From: Branchiostoma floridae
Lineage: Eukaryota > Chordata > Leptocardii > Amphioxiformes > Branchiostomatidae
Length of the DNA: 64,000 bases
NCBI RefSeq assembly: GCF_000003815.2
Contig: NC_049995.1
Span: 3,216,788-3,280,787 of the forward strand
Direction of reading: 5' to 3'
Position 1 is the first letter of the stretch, and every line of letters starts with the position of its first letter. The position numbers and the translations under genes were made by a program. Shown here piece after piece: positions 36,289 to 47,970 of the stretch. The notes beneath the pieces are model-generated. The model was not told where the DNA came from. It was given only the letters and a program-made list of their open reading frames with translations, and made no database searches.

Positions 36289-37260
36289 CTAAGCTGTAAT
36301 AGTGCTTACACTTGAGCCGGTGGTACATGTGCTAGTACTGGTTATTCTTTCCCTAGTCACCGTCTTACTCTGTTCGGACGTTGGATGAACCTTTGTGCTC
36401 ATTTTCTTCAGTGCTTTCGACATCATTGTGAACACCATTCCAAGAAACGCCATTCCAAACCCGGTCCAAAGCAAGATGAAGACCCTATAGAATACCAGAT
36501 TAACAGAATACTCCCTGTCAATCCGTTCCCCGGTTACGTAGTCCCCGAAACCGACTGTACTGAGGGTAATAAAGACGAAGTAGAAAGAGTCTCCGTAAGT
36601 CCAATCTTCCACGATGTGTACCATCCAAGTAGGGATGACGAAAAAGACGACCATCCCGACAGCAACACGACTGGCGTTGCAACTCCTCTCAACCCACTGC
36701 CGATTCCATTGTGGCCGCTTTTCCGATATCTTCTTCGCCAAAAACCGGGAAAAGTTCCTCATCCTTTCGGCGATGGCTGAGACGGTTAAGGCGGTTAGAG
36801 GGATCCCTAGCGTTGCGTACGCTACGCAGAAGGCTTTCCCTGCGGTGGTTACCGGAGAGAAGTGCCCGTACCCGATCGTAGTCAACAGCGCTCCGCTAAT
36901 CCCTAACGCACCGTCCATTCCCCACCGCTTTCGAGAACTCTTTTCCTCGGTACTATCTGGATGCAGCCCCCACGATTGAGCCTTAAAAAATAAATCAAGC
37001 ATTCCATGTAACTCTTCCTGTGTGAGCACTACAACAGGTGACGATTCGTCAGAATTGAAACATTGTGAACTGTTCTGCCATCTTCTGGAAAGGTTTCGTT
37101 TGAACTCCCAGAATTCGATACGCATTTTTTCCTCCGCAGGTGACTCCAGTGCGTGAAAGATAACGGCTCCGAAAATCAAATACACGAAGAAAGCCAGTAG
37201 TAAGCCGGTGGTGACAAAGTTTTTCAGTTTGTGCAGCATGACTTGAGAAATAGGAGCCAT
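36289..37260 (-). CDS. Two-pore-domain potassium channel (KCNK family), single exon
   Basis: Plasma-membrane K2P leak potassium channel; the family works as dimers setting resting potential. Starting at the ATG at 37260 the protein is 323 residues. Visible in order: M1 (about 14-38), an extracellular cap region (39-111, with Cys67 as a possible inter-subunit cap cysteine and an NSS glycosylation motif nearby), pore loop 1 with TTIGYGH (GYG at 130-132), M2 (about 141-166), a basic cytoplasmic linker, M3 (about 199-218), pore loop 2 with STVGFGDYV (GFG at 237-239), M4 (about 256-281), and a short Ser/Thr-rich tail of about 40 residues. GYG then GFG is the usual K2P pair. The reading frame stays open upstream to a GTG at 37332, and an in-frame TAA lies beyond it. 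The first ATG (A at -3, G at +4) is therefore the better start. The GFGDYV pore and the short tail recall the TREK/TALK/TASK side of the family; I cannot assign a subfamily. No intron is seen in the coding region. Confidence 0.93.
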   Translation of the reverse strand: MAPISQVMLHKLKNFVTTGLLLAFFVYLIFGAVIFHALESPAEEKMRIEFWEFKRNLSRRWQNSSQCFNSDESSPVVVLTQEELHGMLDLFFKAQSWGLHPDSTEEKSSRKRWGMDGALGISGALLTTIGYGHFSPVTTAGKAFCVAYATLGIPLTALTVSAIAERMRNFSRFLAKKISEKRPQWNRQWVERSCNASRVAVGMVVFFVIPTWMVHIVEDWTYGDSFYFVFITLSTVGFGDYVTGERIDREYSVNLVFYRVFILLWTGFGMAFLGMVFTMMSKALKKMSTKVHPTSEQSKTVTRERITSTSTCTTGSSVSTITA

Positions 37261-38154
37261 ATTGTAGTATAGTCTGTGTCTGTTGCGCTTCTTTCTCGAC
37301 GTTTCTCCCTGTTTGTTGCGGCCTGTGTCCACGTTTGGGGGTGCCTTGTGGTATAGGACCTGGTGTTGTTACTGTACGTACAGTTTGCACGGAATGTCTC
37401 CTTGACTCTTAGTTGTGTTGACGACTTTTTCTTCTACCCACAGTCTCCTAGGTACCGCTTCGTAGCTATTGTTGTTGTTGCGATTTTTGTCAACGGTTCT
37501 CCCTGTTTGTTCCGTTTCTCTACTATTTCCTATGACTGGGTCAGATGCCTCCTTGATTCCTATAACTAGCAGTATTTGCGCTGACGATTTTTCTATCCCA
37601 TGCATCCACAGTAGTTAGCGTTCATCCGCACTTTCTTTCCCCTGTTCACATCGGAGTTGCTAGCTGTTGATGACTCACCTTGTATCGTCAGTACTTCAAA
37701 CGCTTCTGTGTGTTTTTACACAAAAAGCCACCCAAAGGTTTCTCTTTGAATAAATGGATTAGTTCATAAAACTCATTACTCACATTTGGATACCTAATCA
37801 TGCTATTGCCTTCAAGTAATTCACCTGATGAATTATTGATCTGTCTCGCCCAACCAGATAAAAAAGAAGTAAAACAACAAGTTTGTATTTGCCATTGTTT
37901 CCTTGGTGATATCGTATTCAGCATCACGAAAGCATTAAGATCTCATGATTCGACTATTGTCTGATGGCGTCTTTTTTTTCAAGAAGTAATTCTATCTGGT
38001 AAGAAAATCTGATTAATTATTTAGAAGTGGCAAAGACAATCAATACAACAATATGGGGAATTATGGAGTGAAATGATGATTGAAATATTATACACCTGTT
38101 TATCGTGGGATATTTAATATGTGTGTAGAGATCATACTCCCTCACCAACCAATC
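37261..38154. other. Upstream region of the potassium channel gene
   Basis: Would contain its 5' untranslated region and promoter. The minus strand stays open to 37332 and then meets an in-frame TAA at about 37370. No TATA box or other motif I trust. Confidence 0.4.
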
Positions 38155-38408
38155 AGCACGTCACCGAAACGTACTGCGCCTGTGCGAACCCTGGTGGTTT
38201 GGGGCTTGGTTTGGTCAACGTTGCATTGAAATCCCGCTTGTTGCACAGTATATGTTAGAGACATGGTTTCATGTAAAACGCACACGGGATTTTACCCTTA
38301 TATACGCACGTACTTTCTTAAATGCGGTCCTTTAGTAAACCGGGGGTTTAGCAAGGTTTAGCATGTCTATACTTTTCGCGCAGGCGCAGTACGTTTCGGT
38401 GACGTGCT
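38155..38408. mobile_element. 254-bp foldback MITE
   Basis: Left AGCACGTCACCGAAACGTAC continues TGCGCCTGTGCGAA; the right end is its inverse with one change. The interior is unrelated to the other families here. It is followed by a small GTGGAAGATC / GATCTTCCAC-like hairpin near 38450-38480. Confidence 0.7.
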
Positions 38409-38724
38409 AGTGGCAGTTGAAACTGTCTCAAAGCAGATGTAATTAATAGAGTGGAAGATCTTACAATCTTCCACCTAACATCTACTTGGAAAATAGTATG
38501 ACACTGCACTGCACCATCAAGTCGTAAGGTGGCATGGCAAGTAAGACGATTGAAATTCAACTGCAGAGCGCTGAATGAAGCCGAATATTCAGCACTCTCG
38601 AATCTTTTTTTGTCTCCAACCAAATTTAGATTTAGATTTCATTGACGAGACATTTTCCAACCGCCACATGAAGAAGAAGAAGAAATGTAGACATACCTCC
38701 CTCCCCAAAGTGGTAAGACCCAAG

Positions 38725-38829
38725 ATGGCTCTTCACCATGGCAACAGTCCATATTTGGGAAAGAGCGAGCTGAATCAGAAACAGGTGTACGTACGGGTGT
38801 CACAGGGAAGACGGATACTAGTACACATC
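38725..38829 (+). CDS. Candidate upstream coding exon of the ligand-gated channel gene
   Basis: An ATG in AAGATGG context opens a 35-codon frame (begins MALHHGNSPYLGKSE, ends ILVHI) that runs exactly into a consensus donor, ATC then GTAAGT. It ends in phase 0. The next exon I recognise on this strand (41077) starts in phase 0 right after TTAG, so the two can be joined without a frame break, with the 912-bp transposon at 39281-40192 inside the intron. The peptide has no signal sequence and no family I know, so this is a gene-structure inference only. It could instead belong to an unrelated transcript. Confidence 0.35.
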
Positions 38830-39280
38830 GTAAGTTATGTTTCTTAGATTTGTGCATGTTGATAATTTGCTGGAACGGTAGAAAAAGCGTCTTCTAGTCG
38901 TTATGATGACATTTATCTTGATACGAAAGGATCTTTTGACTTAAGACTTAAGACGATTTAAGATCATTTAAGAGGTGGGTGGAGCCGGAAAATAGGAAAG
39001 GTCTTGTTACTACTTTGTACTACAAGTGGCGTTATACGTGAGATCACTTCGCCAAAGTTATGGGGTATTCTACTCTTTTCTTAGATCTAAGCAACATAAT
39101 ATGCAAGTCTGGACTAATATAATGCCTGTATTATGTGGTAATTGGGCACTCAAGTCGAGGTGTTGTCTAATGTTTAATGTCTTGTTAAATGTGACCTTTG
39201 ACCTAATAAATATGCGGAAGTGCCTCGGACATGCATGTTTTCGGTTTATGGTCTTCTTTGATAGTTTTGTCTCTAAGTTA

Positions 39281-40192
39281 GGCCATGTTGATTTGATTAT
39301 ATGGATGACATCCTCTGGGAACTCCAAAATTGATGCGAGCGAGCGAATAAAAAAAAAGTTTGGCCAAAAAAAAAAGTTGGCTTCAGTATGAAATCAATGT
39401 GGCCAGGAAGGTTGAACATAGGACTACAAACACATAGTATGGTATACCAACAGTTAGATGTTGCGACCAGTACATCATACGGGTGCAAAACATTTTTTTC
39501 CTTCTTGGACCAAGGAGCTTTTATTGGACCAATCTGAAATTAACAGACCTGAAAAAAAATCAGACGAACGGGGTTCGCCAATTGCAAAATGGACACACTA
39601 TGTTGGCGGGTGTTTGGGGTCTTACCGGGCCAAAAAGACAACAAAAGCGAAGTGAGTAGAGGTTATAGTCACTTGTACCAAGTTTCCACAGGCAAAGGTA
39701 CAGAGACAGTTAGCCTTTATTACATGAAGATGGGATTTTAAAATGCCAGTGGTAGTCCAATGATCCACCAAAGAGATTCCTTTGTAGCAAAATTGACCGA
39801 TTACCATTGTTTTGAGTATTAATTTATCAGTTCTAAAGTTTCCACAGACAATCAGGTCCAAGTTCACGTCCACCTGGAAATGATCCTCTGGACCTGAACG
39901 GGACCTATCCTGAATTTACTGGTTCATGTACAAACCCCTACCAAAAATACTTTTTTTTCTTTCTGTCCTTTCACATCTTATTCTTTGACTTTTGAGATTT
40001 ATTTTGCCATTCTATGGCATCAGTTATCGATTTTCTGATACTTTTTTTTCAATCTACGGAATATTTGTTTTGTGCTCATTTTACAGCTGCTTTGCACAAT
40101 TTACTATGTGGTCCAAAACTTTTTTTTTTGTGGAATTGGCCGAAAATTGGTGCGAGCGCGGATGTCATCCATATAATCAAATCAACATGGCC
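39281..40192. mobile_element. 912-bp inverted-repeat transposon, TTA duplication
   Basis: The ends GGCCATGTTGATTTGATTAT and reverse complement are perfect inverted repeats of about 34 bp, continuing imperfectly. TTA lies on each side (39278-39280, 40193-40195). There is no transposase frame. It lies in the presumed first intron of the ligand-gated channel gene. Confidence 0.8.
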
Positions 40193-41076
40193 TTAGAGAC
40201 AAAATAATCACTGAAATGTGGTTATACAGGGTAAATATAAGCGGAGAAAGTACAGTTTTTCAGATAGGTGTTAGGATTAAACCACCACCGTAAGACCTGA
40301 AGTTATTGACACTACGTGAGTCATGGTGGTATAGGATGCGTCATCGTTCTAAACTTAAGGTCTCAGAACACAGTTTTTCGGGTATGGGGATTTACATGGT
40401 TAAGGACCCCAAAGTGAGGTGGTTCGACGACTCAAAACCTATAGTAGGGTGCAGATACAATTCACAAGAATTTAGTATGGTGAAGTTGAGGGTACAAGCT
40501 ACAAAATATCTGAAGATGAGCATTTGCCGGCTCGTTTTTCTATAACAGACACTTTGATTTGACCCCCAGCGGAGGTCATGGAACTGCAGGCGGCGAACAG
40601 GAAGTGCCGGTAACATATCAAGGCGCAAATTCCCGCCGGCCGAAAAAGCGACGTAATCCAACTTATACAGTATGAACACCGATGTATTCCTCTACTATTC
40701 ACCACAGATTCCACCTCGCTGTCGTGCACGGAAGAATAAATACGGCCTTTGCAAGTACCGCGATGCACTATTTTAACCCGAACTACTTTTGGGGACGGGG
40801 GTCGCGGATAAATACTTTGTTATGAGACCTTAAGGCACTGAATCATACGTACTAAATTTGGAGTCTGATTCGTAACCTAGGTAATACGTACGTAACTGTG
40901 ACGTCAATGGCCTAGTATTTAGCAATAGATTCTAGTTAGGGTTAAGGATCATCATAGCGTTGACACCAATGTCATAAAAGACTTTTTAAAGGCGTTAAAC
41001 TGACCCTAAAACTAAAAGTCGTTGCTAAAGATTTTGATGTTGATTGGCAGTTTGTTTTTCTCACTGTTGTTGTTAG
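40193..41076. other. Spacer or intron before channel exon 41077
   Basis: Frames on both strands (up to 95 codons) without motifs. Confidence 0.35.
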
Positions 41077-44000
41077 ATGGACCCACGTCACATGACCTTC
41101 CTGATGACTGATTATCCAGGGCCACCTCAGGAACCGTTTCAGCCAAAAGGTAGTTATTTTATTTTGTTTATTTATTTATCTATTTATTGGTTTGGCTGTT
41201 CAGAATGCACAGCCAGGGCTGCCCAACAAGCCTAGGCTATTACAAAGGGCTTAAGCCCTGCTGACAAAAACTGAGACAAAATGTACTACTACTAAGTAGT
41301 TCTTTTTTATCCGTGGGGATTACCTAGATCCGTTGTTTTTAGGGATGTCGACATGCAGTGGGTTCAATCAATATTGTCAAAATATTACAGTTTGAAGCAA
41401 CCATTCTTATCTTGAATTTGCTGTCCCTTGACGGTTTATAAACCAATATAAAGCAACAATTTTCTTTCTATCAGACTGAATGATTCTGTCCTTTTTGACA
41501 TTCTTTAATGCAGTTACTACTCCGTCGGAGAGAGGCGTACTGGCCGTTCTTAAACAAATTGAGAACAACCAGCGGATCAGCAGTAGCGAAGTCTGGCACA
41601 AAAAACGAGCAGACGGAAAGAAGGTACACCTGCTTTAGATGTCATAATTTTGATATAGTGAAAGCGACCATTAAATGCTTGCTATCATTTAGTCAAAAAG
41701 GGGAGGGTGGTACACACGTGTCAGACGTAATGTGTCAGTTATTGTGAAGATCGCCATAGAGGAGGCTGATATTACCGTGATATAATTCTCTAAGCAGATC
41801 TGTCAGGGGCAAGGACAGATTCCAAAGGGGTAACGGTAAGGATTAGGGTTAGGGTTAGGTTTAGGGTTATGGTTAGATGACTAGGGTTAAGTTAGGTTAG
41901 GGTTAGTTGTAGGGTTAGGTTAGGTGTAGGGCTAGGGCTAGGGCTAGGGCTAGGGCTAGCTATACGGGGCCAATAGAAACTAAGCCCTTGGATACTGTCG
42001 TTGCCGCCAGTATATCCATTTGGAGACGAATGTTTCTGTGTCTTTCTAGGTTCGTGTTCTCATCAAGGCTTCCATCGTCTCTCTAACAGAGATCGACACC
42101 GTGAAGCAGTCATTCTCGGCTGAAGTCTGGCTCTCAGCCTACTTCAAGGAACCTCTGCTCAAGGGGAAGAAGGACAGAGAGGTAAGAGACAAGACACAAT
42201 TAATGTTATAAACTTAAATTGCCACACTTAAAAGGCTGAGCTGCCTTTATCTGGCTTTCACATATACAACAAGAAGCCTCTACTGAATTCTAAAATAGAG
42301 AACGTAGAAAATCTTTTCCTTTGAACTATTATGCCATGTCCAGGTAACTTACAGATTGGTTAGGTCTACAACTTTGCTATTTTCATACATATATCATTAT
42401 GTCGTAGACAAGCAATTACCATGAACTGATCAGGTTTCTTTAACCAACCAACATGGCGTATACTACATGACGTCATAATGTCATGTGATTAACACTTTCA
42501 TTTCTTTTTAAAATCAGGAGGTTGACTGGGCTGACCAATGGGATCCACGGATTGTGCTTTTCAACGCTGTAACGGTCGATAAAGAAGAGATCAAACACAA
42601 CCTGATCCTGTCCGACATGGACGACATTCCCATCGTACAGATCACCAGGAGGGTGCAGGCAACCTTCAAGGAGCCGATGAAGCTGGCAAACTTTCCCTTC
42701 GACTACCAGGTTAGCATTTTTTTATCGTAACCTTAATTAAACTTCAGCCTGCTATAATTATTTACTTAGGTAACCGTAAGAGGTATATAGGCAGCAGTGA
42801 GAAGGTCAGATAGTCAAAGACACTCCTTGTAATGCTAGTTCACATTCATCTGTTCGGTAACCTATATCCGTTGCTTTTCAAAAACAGCATATTTAGGCAC
42901 ATCAAGTCGAAGCTAGGGTGGTAGTTTTAAACTGCAATATCATGAGAGTATTGCAATTTGAAACTAACATTCATCATTAAAGTGAATCATTATTATCCCC
43001 CAATACCCTGTTTTTAATCGCAACGGATATAGGTTACCCAATGAATAAAGGTGAACTAGCGTTAACATCTATTATCATAATACCGGCCGTTTACGACGAT
43101 TTCTCTAGCCATACTGATTTGACAAATTGTCAATGCATCATTTTCTCCAGTTACATGTTGCTGTTATAGGTTACCCTTGCCACTTCTTCTGTGTAACTTT
43201 TCTGCCACTCTTGTCCTGCTAAAAGCGTAATATCGTAATTGTAACACGCCGTGGAATTACACGGCGAACGGGCGCGTGGTTGGGAGGGGGTACAAAATAC
43301 CGGCCGGAAGAAACACGGCACAATTAACTGTCGCTATGTACCTTTATACATCCTCCATGTTCCTTCCTTTTCTGTTTTAAGTAAATGCATAAAACATAAA
43401 CCTGCATGAGCATACAAAATGTCATGAGAAAACGGACATATACTGTCAAGAATTTTCATTTAACTTGCGTCCGCCACAACCGCTATGACGTACAGTGTAA
43501 CACTTCACTGCTAGCGTAGATATAAAAATGGCGGGAAAATGGCTGCGTACGTTCAATTTTGCCCATTCAGTCGTAGATCCGGGCTATTATGCAATGGTTC
43601 TTCACACTTTTACATGAGTTGTAGGTCGATCACCAACAGAAATTCAAGATTGCTGTTGAATCATGTTCGTCTTGTGCCGTGAGCATGTGTAATTATGATC
43701 TACAAATCTGGCAATGAATGTGACAGTGTGTTCGTCCCACGACGAGCTGCCTGTCCTGAAAAAGATACTGAAAACTTTTCGCCTTGTTGTCTTCGAATGC
43801 ATTGTAATCGATGCTTTGTAAATGATGTATTGGACACCTAGATGTCTGAAGTGTGCATACCTCAGAAATAACTATTGTTGCACGTGTAGATCTCTTTAAA
43901 TTCCATTATTTTTTATCGGCCGGTATAAGTCTTACGGCCGGTATTATGCCAATGCATGTTAAGAGTTTAGGCAGAAAAAATAAGCATATTAGATACTAGT

Positions 44001-47000
44001 AGTTGTAAGGAGTCTGTGTTGGTAGATTTGACATCACATGACAGAAGTATTGGGCTAGTTGTACAATATGAGGAAGGCTGACCGCTCAAAGGAACAGACA
44101 TGGTGGACATTTTCTTCTTCTTGTCATTGGATTAAGAAAAATCAATTGAAAACTTTATATATTTTTCCTTAGAGATTCAATATTCTATATATGTCTGAAA
44201 CAAATCATATTGCAGTCAATAGATATAGTAGTTGGGAATTAATAATCAATACTGACTTCTTTCTGACAATGACGTTTTTAGAAGCTGACTATCAAGTTGA
44301 GGTCCAGATGGCCGATTGACCAGGTGGAGCTCCGGAAAAACATGGGAGCCAAGGACACCATCCGGACGGACACTTTTACAGGTAAGCAAATCATTTTGTG
44401 ACCTCTGGGTGGACCTTTACATTCTACCAGTCTTCGCTTACACTAACTTCACTCTTACATCCTGTCACTCCACTGTATTCGAATAACTACCAGAGACACA
44501 CAAGAACACAAAATTTAATATCCACTAACACACACAAAAAGAAATTCTGTAATCGGAGGCAATTATGTAAAAACATATCTAGTCCTTTAGACATAGCCTT
44601 TAACTTAAGGCTAGGACTAAAGGACTAGATATGCCCTTTCTAAGGCCATAGGAGTACTGTGACAACGGCATTATTTTCTTTTACCTCCCCAACTGAAGCC
44701 AGATACCCGTTTTTACACCTGGGTGGAGTAAGGAAAGCCATGTTAAGTGCCTTTCCTAAGAGCACAAGATTGGTACCATGATAGGATTTGAACCAAGAAT
44801 CTCTGGCTTTTGCGCTAAATACGCATTACATAACCCACAAGGCAATCGACACTCACTAAAAACACAAAAAAGGTGATGATTTTATCAAAATTCTTTTTCC
44901 AGCTTCTCAGGAGTGGAAACTGTACGGACATCTCCTCTGTGACCATGACGTCACTAAGAATGACGTGTCCACCTCAGACAAGCAGTTCCCCCTGTACAAC
45001 ATCACCATGCACGTCAAGAGGAAGTCAGGCTTCTACGTCTGGAACGTCGCTTTACTCATGGTAATCAATCAATGATTCAACCAATCTATCAATCAATAAA
45101 TCTTTTGCTTGAGTGTAACCCCCTATGCATCACATCAACAAAGACTAGAGTACAAAGTAAGCTTAAAGGGGCATTCCACTCCAGAAGGGAGTCTTGTTTT
45201 CCAATAAATAATGTGTAATGAATACATAATCAGCCGAATCACCTTGGGATGAATTACGTAATGTGTGTTTTATAAAACAATAATGACACTCACTAAACCC
45301 ATGCAGACCCTACCCATGCATTCACTATACACATAGACACTTTGTTTATCGTAGTGATTTTTTGGGAATAAATGAGGTACGCTGAGCACACCGAGAAGGC
45401 AAATTGCTCATAAGATAGCAAGGGATACAAGAACGAGACGAAATTTCTTAGCGAACCTGAAATTAGTTTGGTAACCTTACCTAAAAGTTCTGCATTGTAT
45501 TCAGCCATAGGGTTAATTCAATCAGAGGGTACTTGGGGAGTTTACTACAACATTGAATGCTTTTGAGGCATGTGGAGCAACTGGGTACTAAATTATCGTA
45601 TAATGTGAAGTCGTATGCAGTTATCACTTCCTAAAATGAATAATCTATGGGAAAATAACACTCCCGTGTGGAGTGGAATGCCCCTTTAAAGTTAAGCTAT
45701 GAATTCGAGCCGACAAAATCAGAAAATGCAAAATATGAAAATTCTGGCAGCCGCTGTACTACGACATTCCCCAGGAAGAATGACCAGATCAATTTGGTCC
45801 CATGGCCTGAGTGATATGTGGAAGGTAGCTTGAAGTCATGTTTGTATTCCAAGTACCTACCAGACTAATCTTCTTTGTCATTTGAAAAATCATTATTCTT
45901 CTCTCTGTATTGAGTTTAGGATGTGAGTAACCTAGAATCCCTTCCAATATCAAACTGACTGTTGTGAAGACGAGTGAAAGATTACCTTTGGCTCAATTGA
46001 ATTTAATTGACATATTTTTGTTTTCTTTGCCTGCAGTTCCTGATCATGTCGCTTTCGTTCACGGCGTTCTCCGTGTCTCCGGACAAACCTGAGTCCCGTC
46101 TCAGTGTCAGCCTCACCCTGCTGCTCACCTCGGTGGCTTTCAAGTTCATGATCTCCCAGAACCTGCCGACTATCTCATACCTAACGCTGCTGGTAAGTGT
46201 AACCTTAGGGTAACGGTTCATTCACACAATACATTACAATGTCAAGGTTAAAATTTTTCTCACATCTTGTTTAGGGCAGTGAGTCACCGACTCACCGTGA
46301 ACGTTTTTTATTGCCCGTGGACCACACAGCTAAGATACAGTAGGGGGCACCGTGCGTTCACTGGCAGCGGTGTGTGTTCAACTTCCATACTCTTTTTTGA
46401 TCTCACGAGTACAGTGAAGGGAGAGAAAGAAAGTTCCATTCTTGAAGTCTTCTTAGGTGGGTTTGAACTCACAACCTCCCGAATGTACTATTACACTCTC
46501 TCTTCTCTTGCAAGTTTTAGGCTGCGAGAGGATCGATCGAGAACATGCCGAGTCCTTTTTGGCCCTCGTTTTCGTGCGAGATTACACACGTTTTCGCCGA
46601 AGTGTTCACTGTGCTCTCACAAAAGCATGTATCAAAATGGTGTCTATTTTTGGATTGATCAATTCATCTATTCTAATTTTTATCGTTTGTCTAGGACAAG
46701 TATGTGCTGTTGTGTATGATCTTCCAATGTCTGGTGGCCGTACAGAACGCCCTGGTGTCCACCGTCCCTAACCCCCGGACATTTGACCTTGTCTCCATGG
46801 CGGTTTTGGGAGGGTTGGTCATCTTCGCACACCTGGTGTTTGGGATACTCATCTGGAGGAAGGTGAGGTCAAGAACGTTTAAATTTCGACGTCATACGGT
46901 CAAGATTAAAAGTTAAACCCTTCCCGCGCCTGATGGTGCATAGGGCGGCACCAATCTCTGTCTCCTTAGCCCTGGGCCACAAGTACACTACGCAATCACT

Positions 47001-47867
47001 ACAGCAGGGGGCTAGTCACCTGGTAGTGGTGTGTGTTTAACTTCCATGCTCTTTCCCAAATGCTGAGTGCTGAGCAGCATGTACCATTTTTAAAGTCTTT
47101 GGTATGACTCGGTCGGGGATCAAACTCACGACCTACCGAATGCAAGGTGAACACTCTACCCACTAGGCCATTGCACCAATCTTATACGGTCAAGATGGTA
47201 TAATAGAATTTATTGGTCACCAATATAACATAACAGTGGCTATTCATAAGTTGTGACGTCATATAGGTGTCTACATGCACGTGACTATGACGTGATTATT
47301 GTCAGTCATGTTAGGTGGTTAAACTTTGAAATTGGCAGGTTAATTTGGATCTGTATGATTGTTCATCAGACTATAGTCACCTAATATGTATTTGCAAATA
47401 GCTCTACCAGTTTTAACCACGGTCCAACAAATTAATAAGAAATTTAGGCGCTGTGTGGATTTTGCTGGCTGCATATGGTCTGTTTTACGGCTGACTTTTA
47501 AACTTTCTTTTTACACGGTAGAAAAGGAAAGCCAACAACCTGTTGAGGAAGGCTAAAAAGGAGTATCTGGTATGTATATAATTTGTATACATTTAATACC
47601 GAAAAGGGGAGAATGTATGCAGTGGTTTTATGTTAGCATTTTTTTCTGACCTCATCATTATCAGTTATCATATCCATAATTTGCTGTTTTCTTCATAAAC
47701 TTTGTGAAGGCTACTCTTATAGAGGTCATGATCATGTATATTGCTAATTTATTTATCCTTTTCACCAACAGCGGACGGGCACCTCAATCGAACGATTTTT
47801 CCAGAGGACCAAGTGCAGCATCACGGGTTTCACGGACGGAGAGGTCACCAGGGTTCAGGGTTACTGA
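41077..47867 (+). CDS. Pentameric ligand-gated ion channel subunit lacking the Cys-loop cysteines, ten exons
   Basis: Predicted exons: 41077-41149, 41514-41623, 42050-42181, 42518-42709, 44282-44381, 44903-45060, 46037-46192, 46695-46862, 47522-47569, 47772-47867. All have GT/AG ends and compatible phases, giving 410 residues. The extracellular beta-sandwich has WDP (113-115), VRVLIKASIVSL in strand 1 and FPFDYQ (164-169). The two cysteine positions that frame FPFD in Cys-loop receptors are Glu157 and Leu171. M1 is about 246-268, M2 about 274-295, M3 about 303-328 and M4 about 339-361. If Arg276 is taken as 0', Leu285 falls at the gate position 9', with Glu274 near the inner mouth, which hints at cation selectivity (inference). 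Only about ten residues separate M3 from M4. A basic tail of about 49 residues follows M4. No signal peptide is visible, and an in-frame TAG immediately precedes the ATG, which also looks like a splice acceptor, so upstream exons are likely. Ligand unknown. Confidence 0.9.
41840..41960 (+). repeat. Interstitial telomere-like tract
   Basis: Degenerate (TTAGGG)n with GTTAGGTT variants, ending in five or six GGGCTA units. It lies in the channel intron between exons 2 and 3. Confidence 0.8.
42830..43065. mobile_element. MITE in ligand-gated channel intron 4
   Basis: Inverted arms of about 44 bp: TAATGCTAGTTCAC ... TAACCTATATCCGTTGC on the left, its inverse on the right (GCAACGGATATAGGTTA ... GTGAACTAGCGTTA). 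Confidence 0.75.
43066..43962. mobile_element. Second inverted-repeat element in the same intron
   Basis: CATAATACCGGCCGT (43076) and ACGGCCGGTATTATG (ending 43948) are perfect inverted ends. Matching TTAACAT sequence outside them suggests the full ends lie about 10-14 bp further out. It directly abuts the preceding MITE and contains a CGCCGTG / CACGGCG hairpin near 43246. Confidence 0.6.
44574..44633. repeat. Perfect 17-bp inverted repeat (hairpin)
   Basis: CATATCTAGTCCTTTAG and its exact inverse, separated by 26 bp, in the channel intron between exons 5 and 6. Confidence 0.75.
44683..44853 (-). mobile_element. tRNA-derived SINE, copy 2 (channel intron)
   Basis: On the minus strand: GGTTCAAATCCT B-box-like sequence, GTGCTCTTAGGAAAGGCACT and CTTACTCCACCCAGGTGTAA. 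It ends in an ACCTCCCC-type tail on the plus strand. Confidence 0.65.
45167..45685. mobile_element. 519-bp MITE with TTAA duplication
   Basis: AGGGGCATTCCACTCC at the left and its inverse at the right, flanked by TTAA at 45163-45166 and 45686-45689. A TTAA target with an AGGG start fits Kolobok- or piggyBac-like MITEs. It is in the channel intron between exons 6 and 7. Confidence 0.75.
46287..46495 (-). mobile_element. Second tRNA-derived SINE family, copy 1 (channel intron)
   Basis: On the minus strand GGGAGGTTGTGAGTTCAAAC gives a B box. The plus-strand body shares GGTGTGTGTTCAACTTCCAT with the copy at 46935. Confidence 0.6.
46935..47180 (-). mobile_element. Second tRNA-derived SINE family, copy 2 (channel intron)
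   Basis: The minus strand begins GGTGCAATGGCCTAGTGGGT (A box GGCCTAGTGGGTAGAG), then GAGTTTGATCCCC (B box). Flanked by channel exons 8 and 9. Confidence 0.65.
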
Positions 47868-47970
47868 AACTGGTCCAAACCAGTCCAAACCCCATCAAAG
47901 GGGCATTATAAAACCTTATTAGACCGACGACTCAAACCTGCATAGAAATCTCAAACGAATCACTGTCTTA

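Noticed and set aside
36385..36979. Plus-strand frames of 121-131 codons
   Set aside because: They are antisense shadows of the potassium channel coding exon.
37261..37332. A longer potassium channel frame starting at 37332
   Set aside because: The first codon there is GTG, not ATG, and the extra residues have no channel feature; the ATG at 37260 has a good context.
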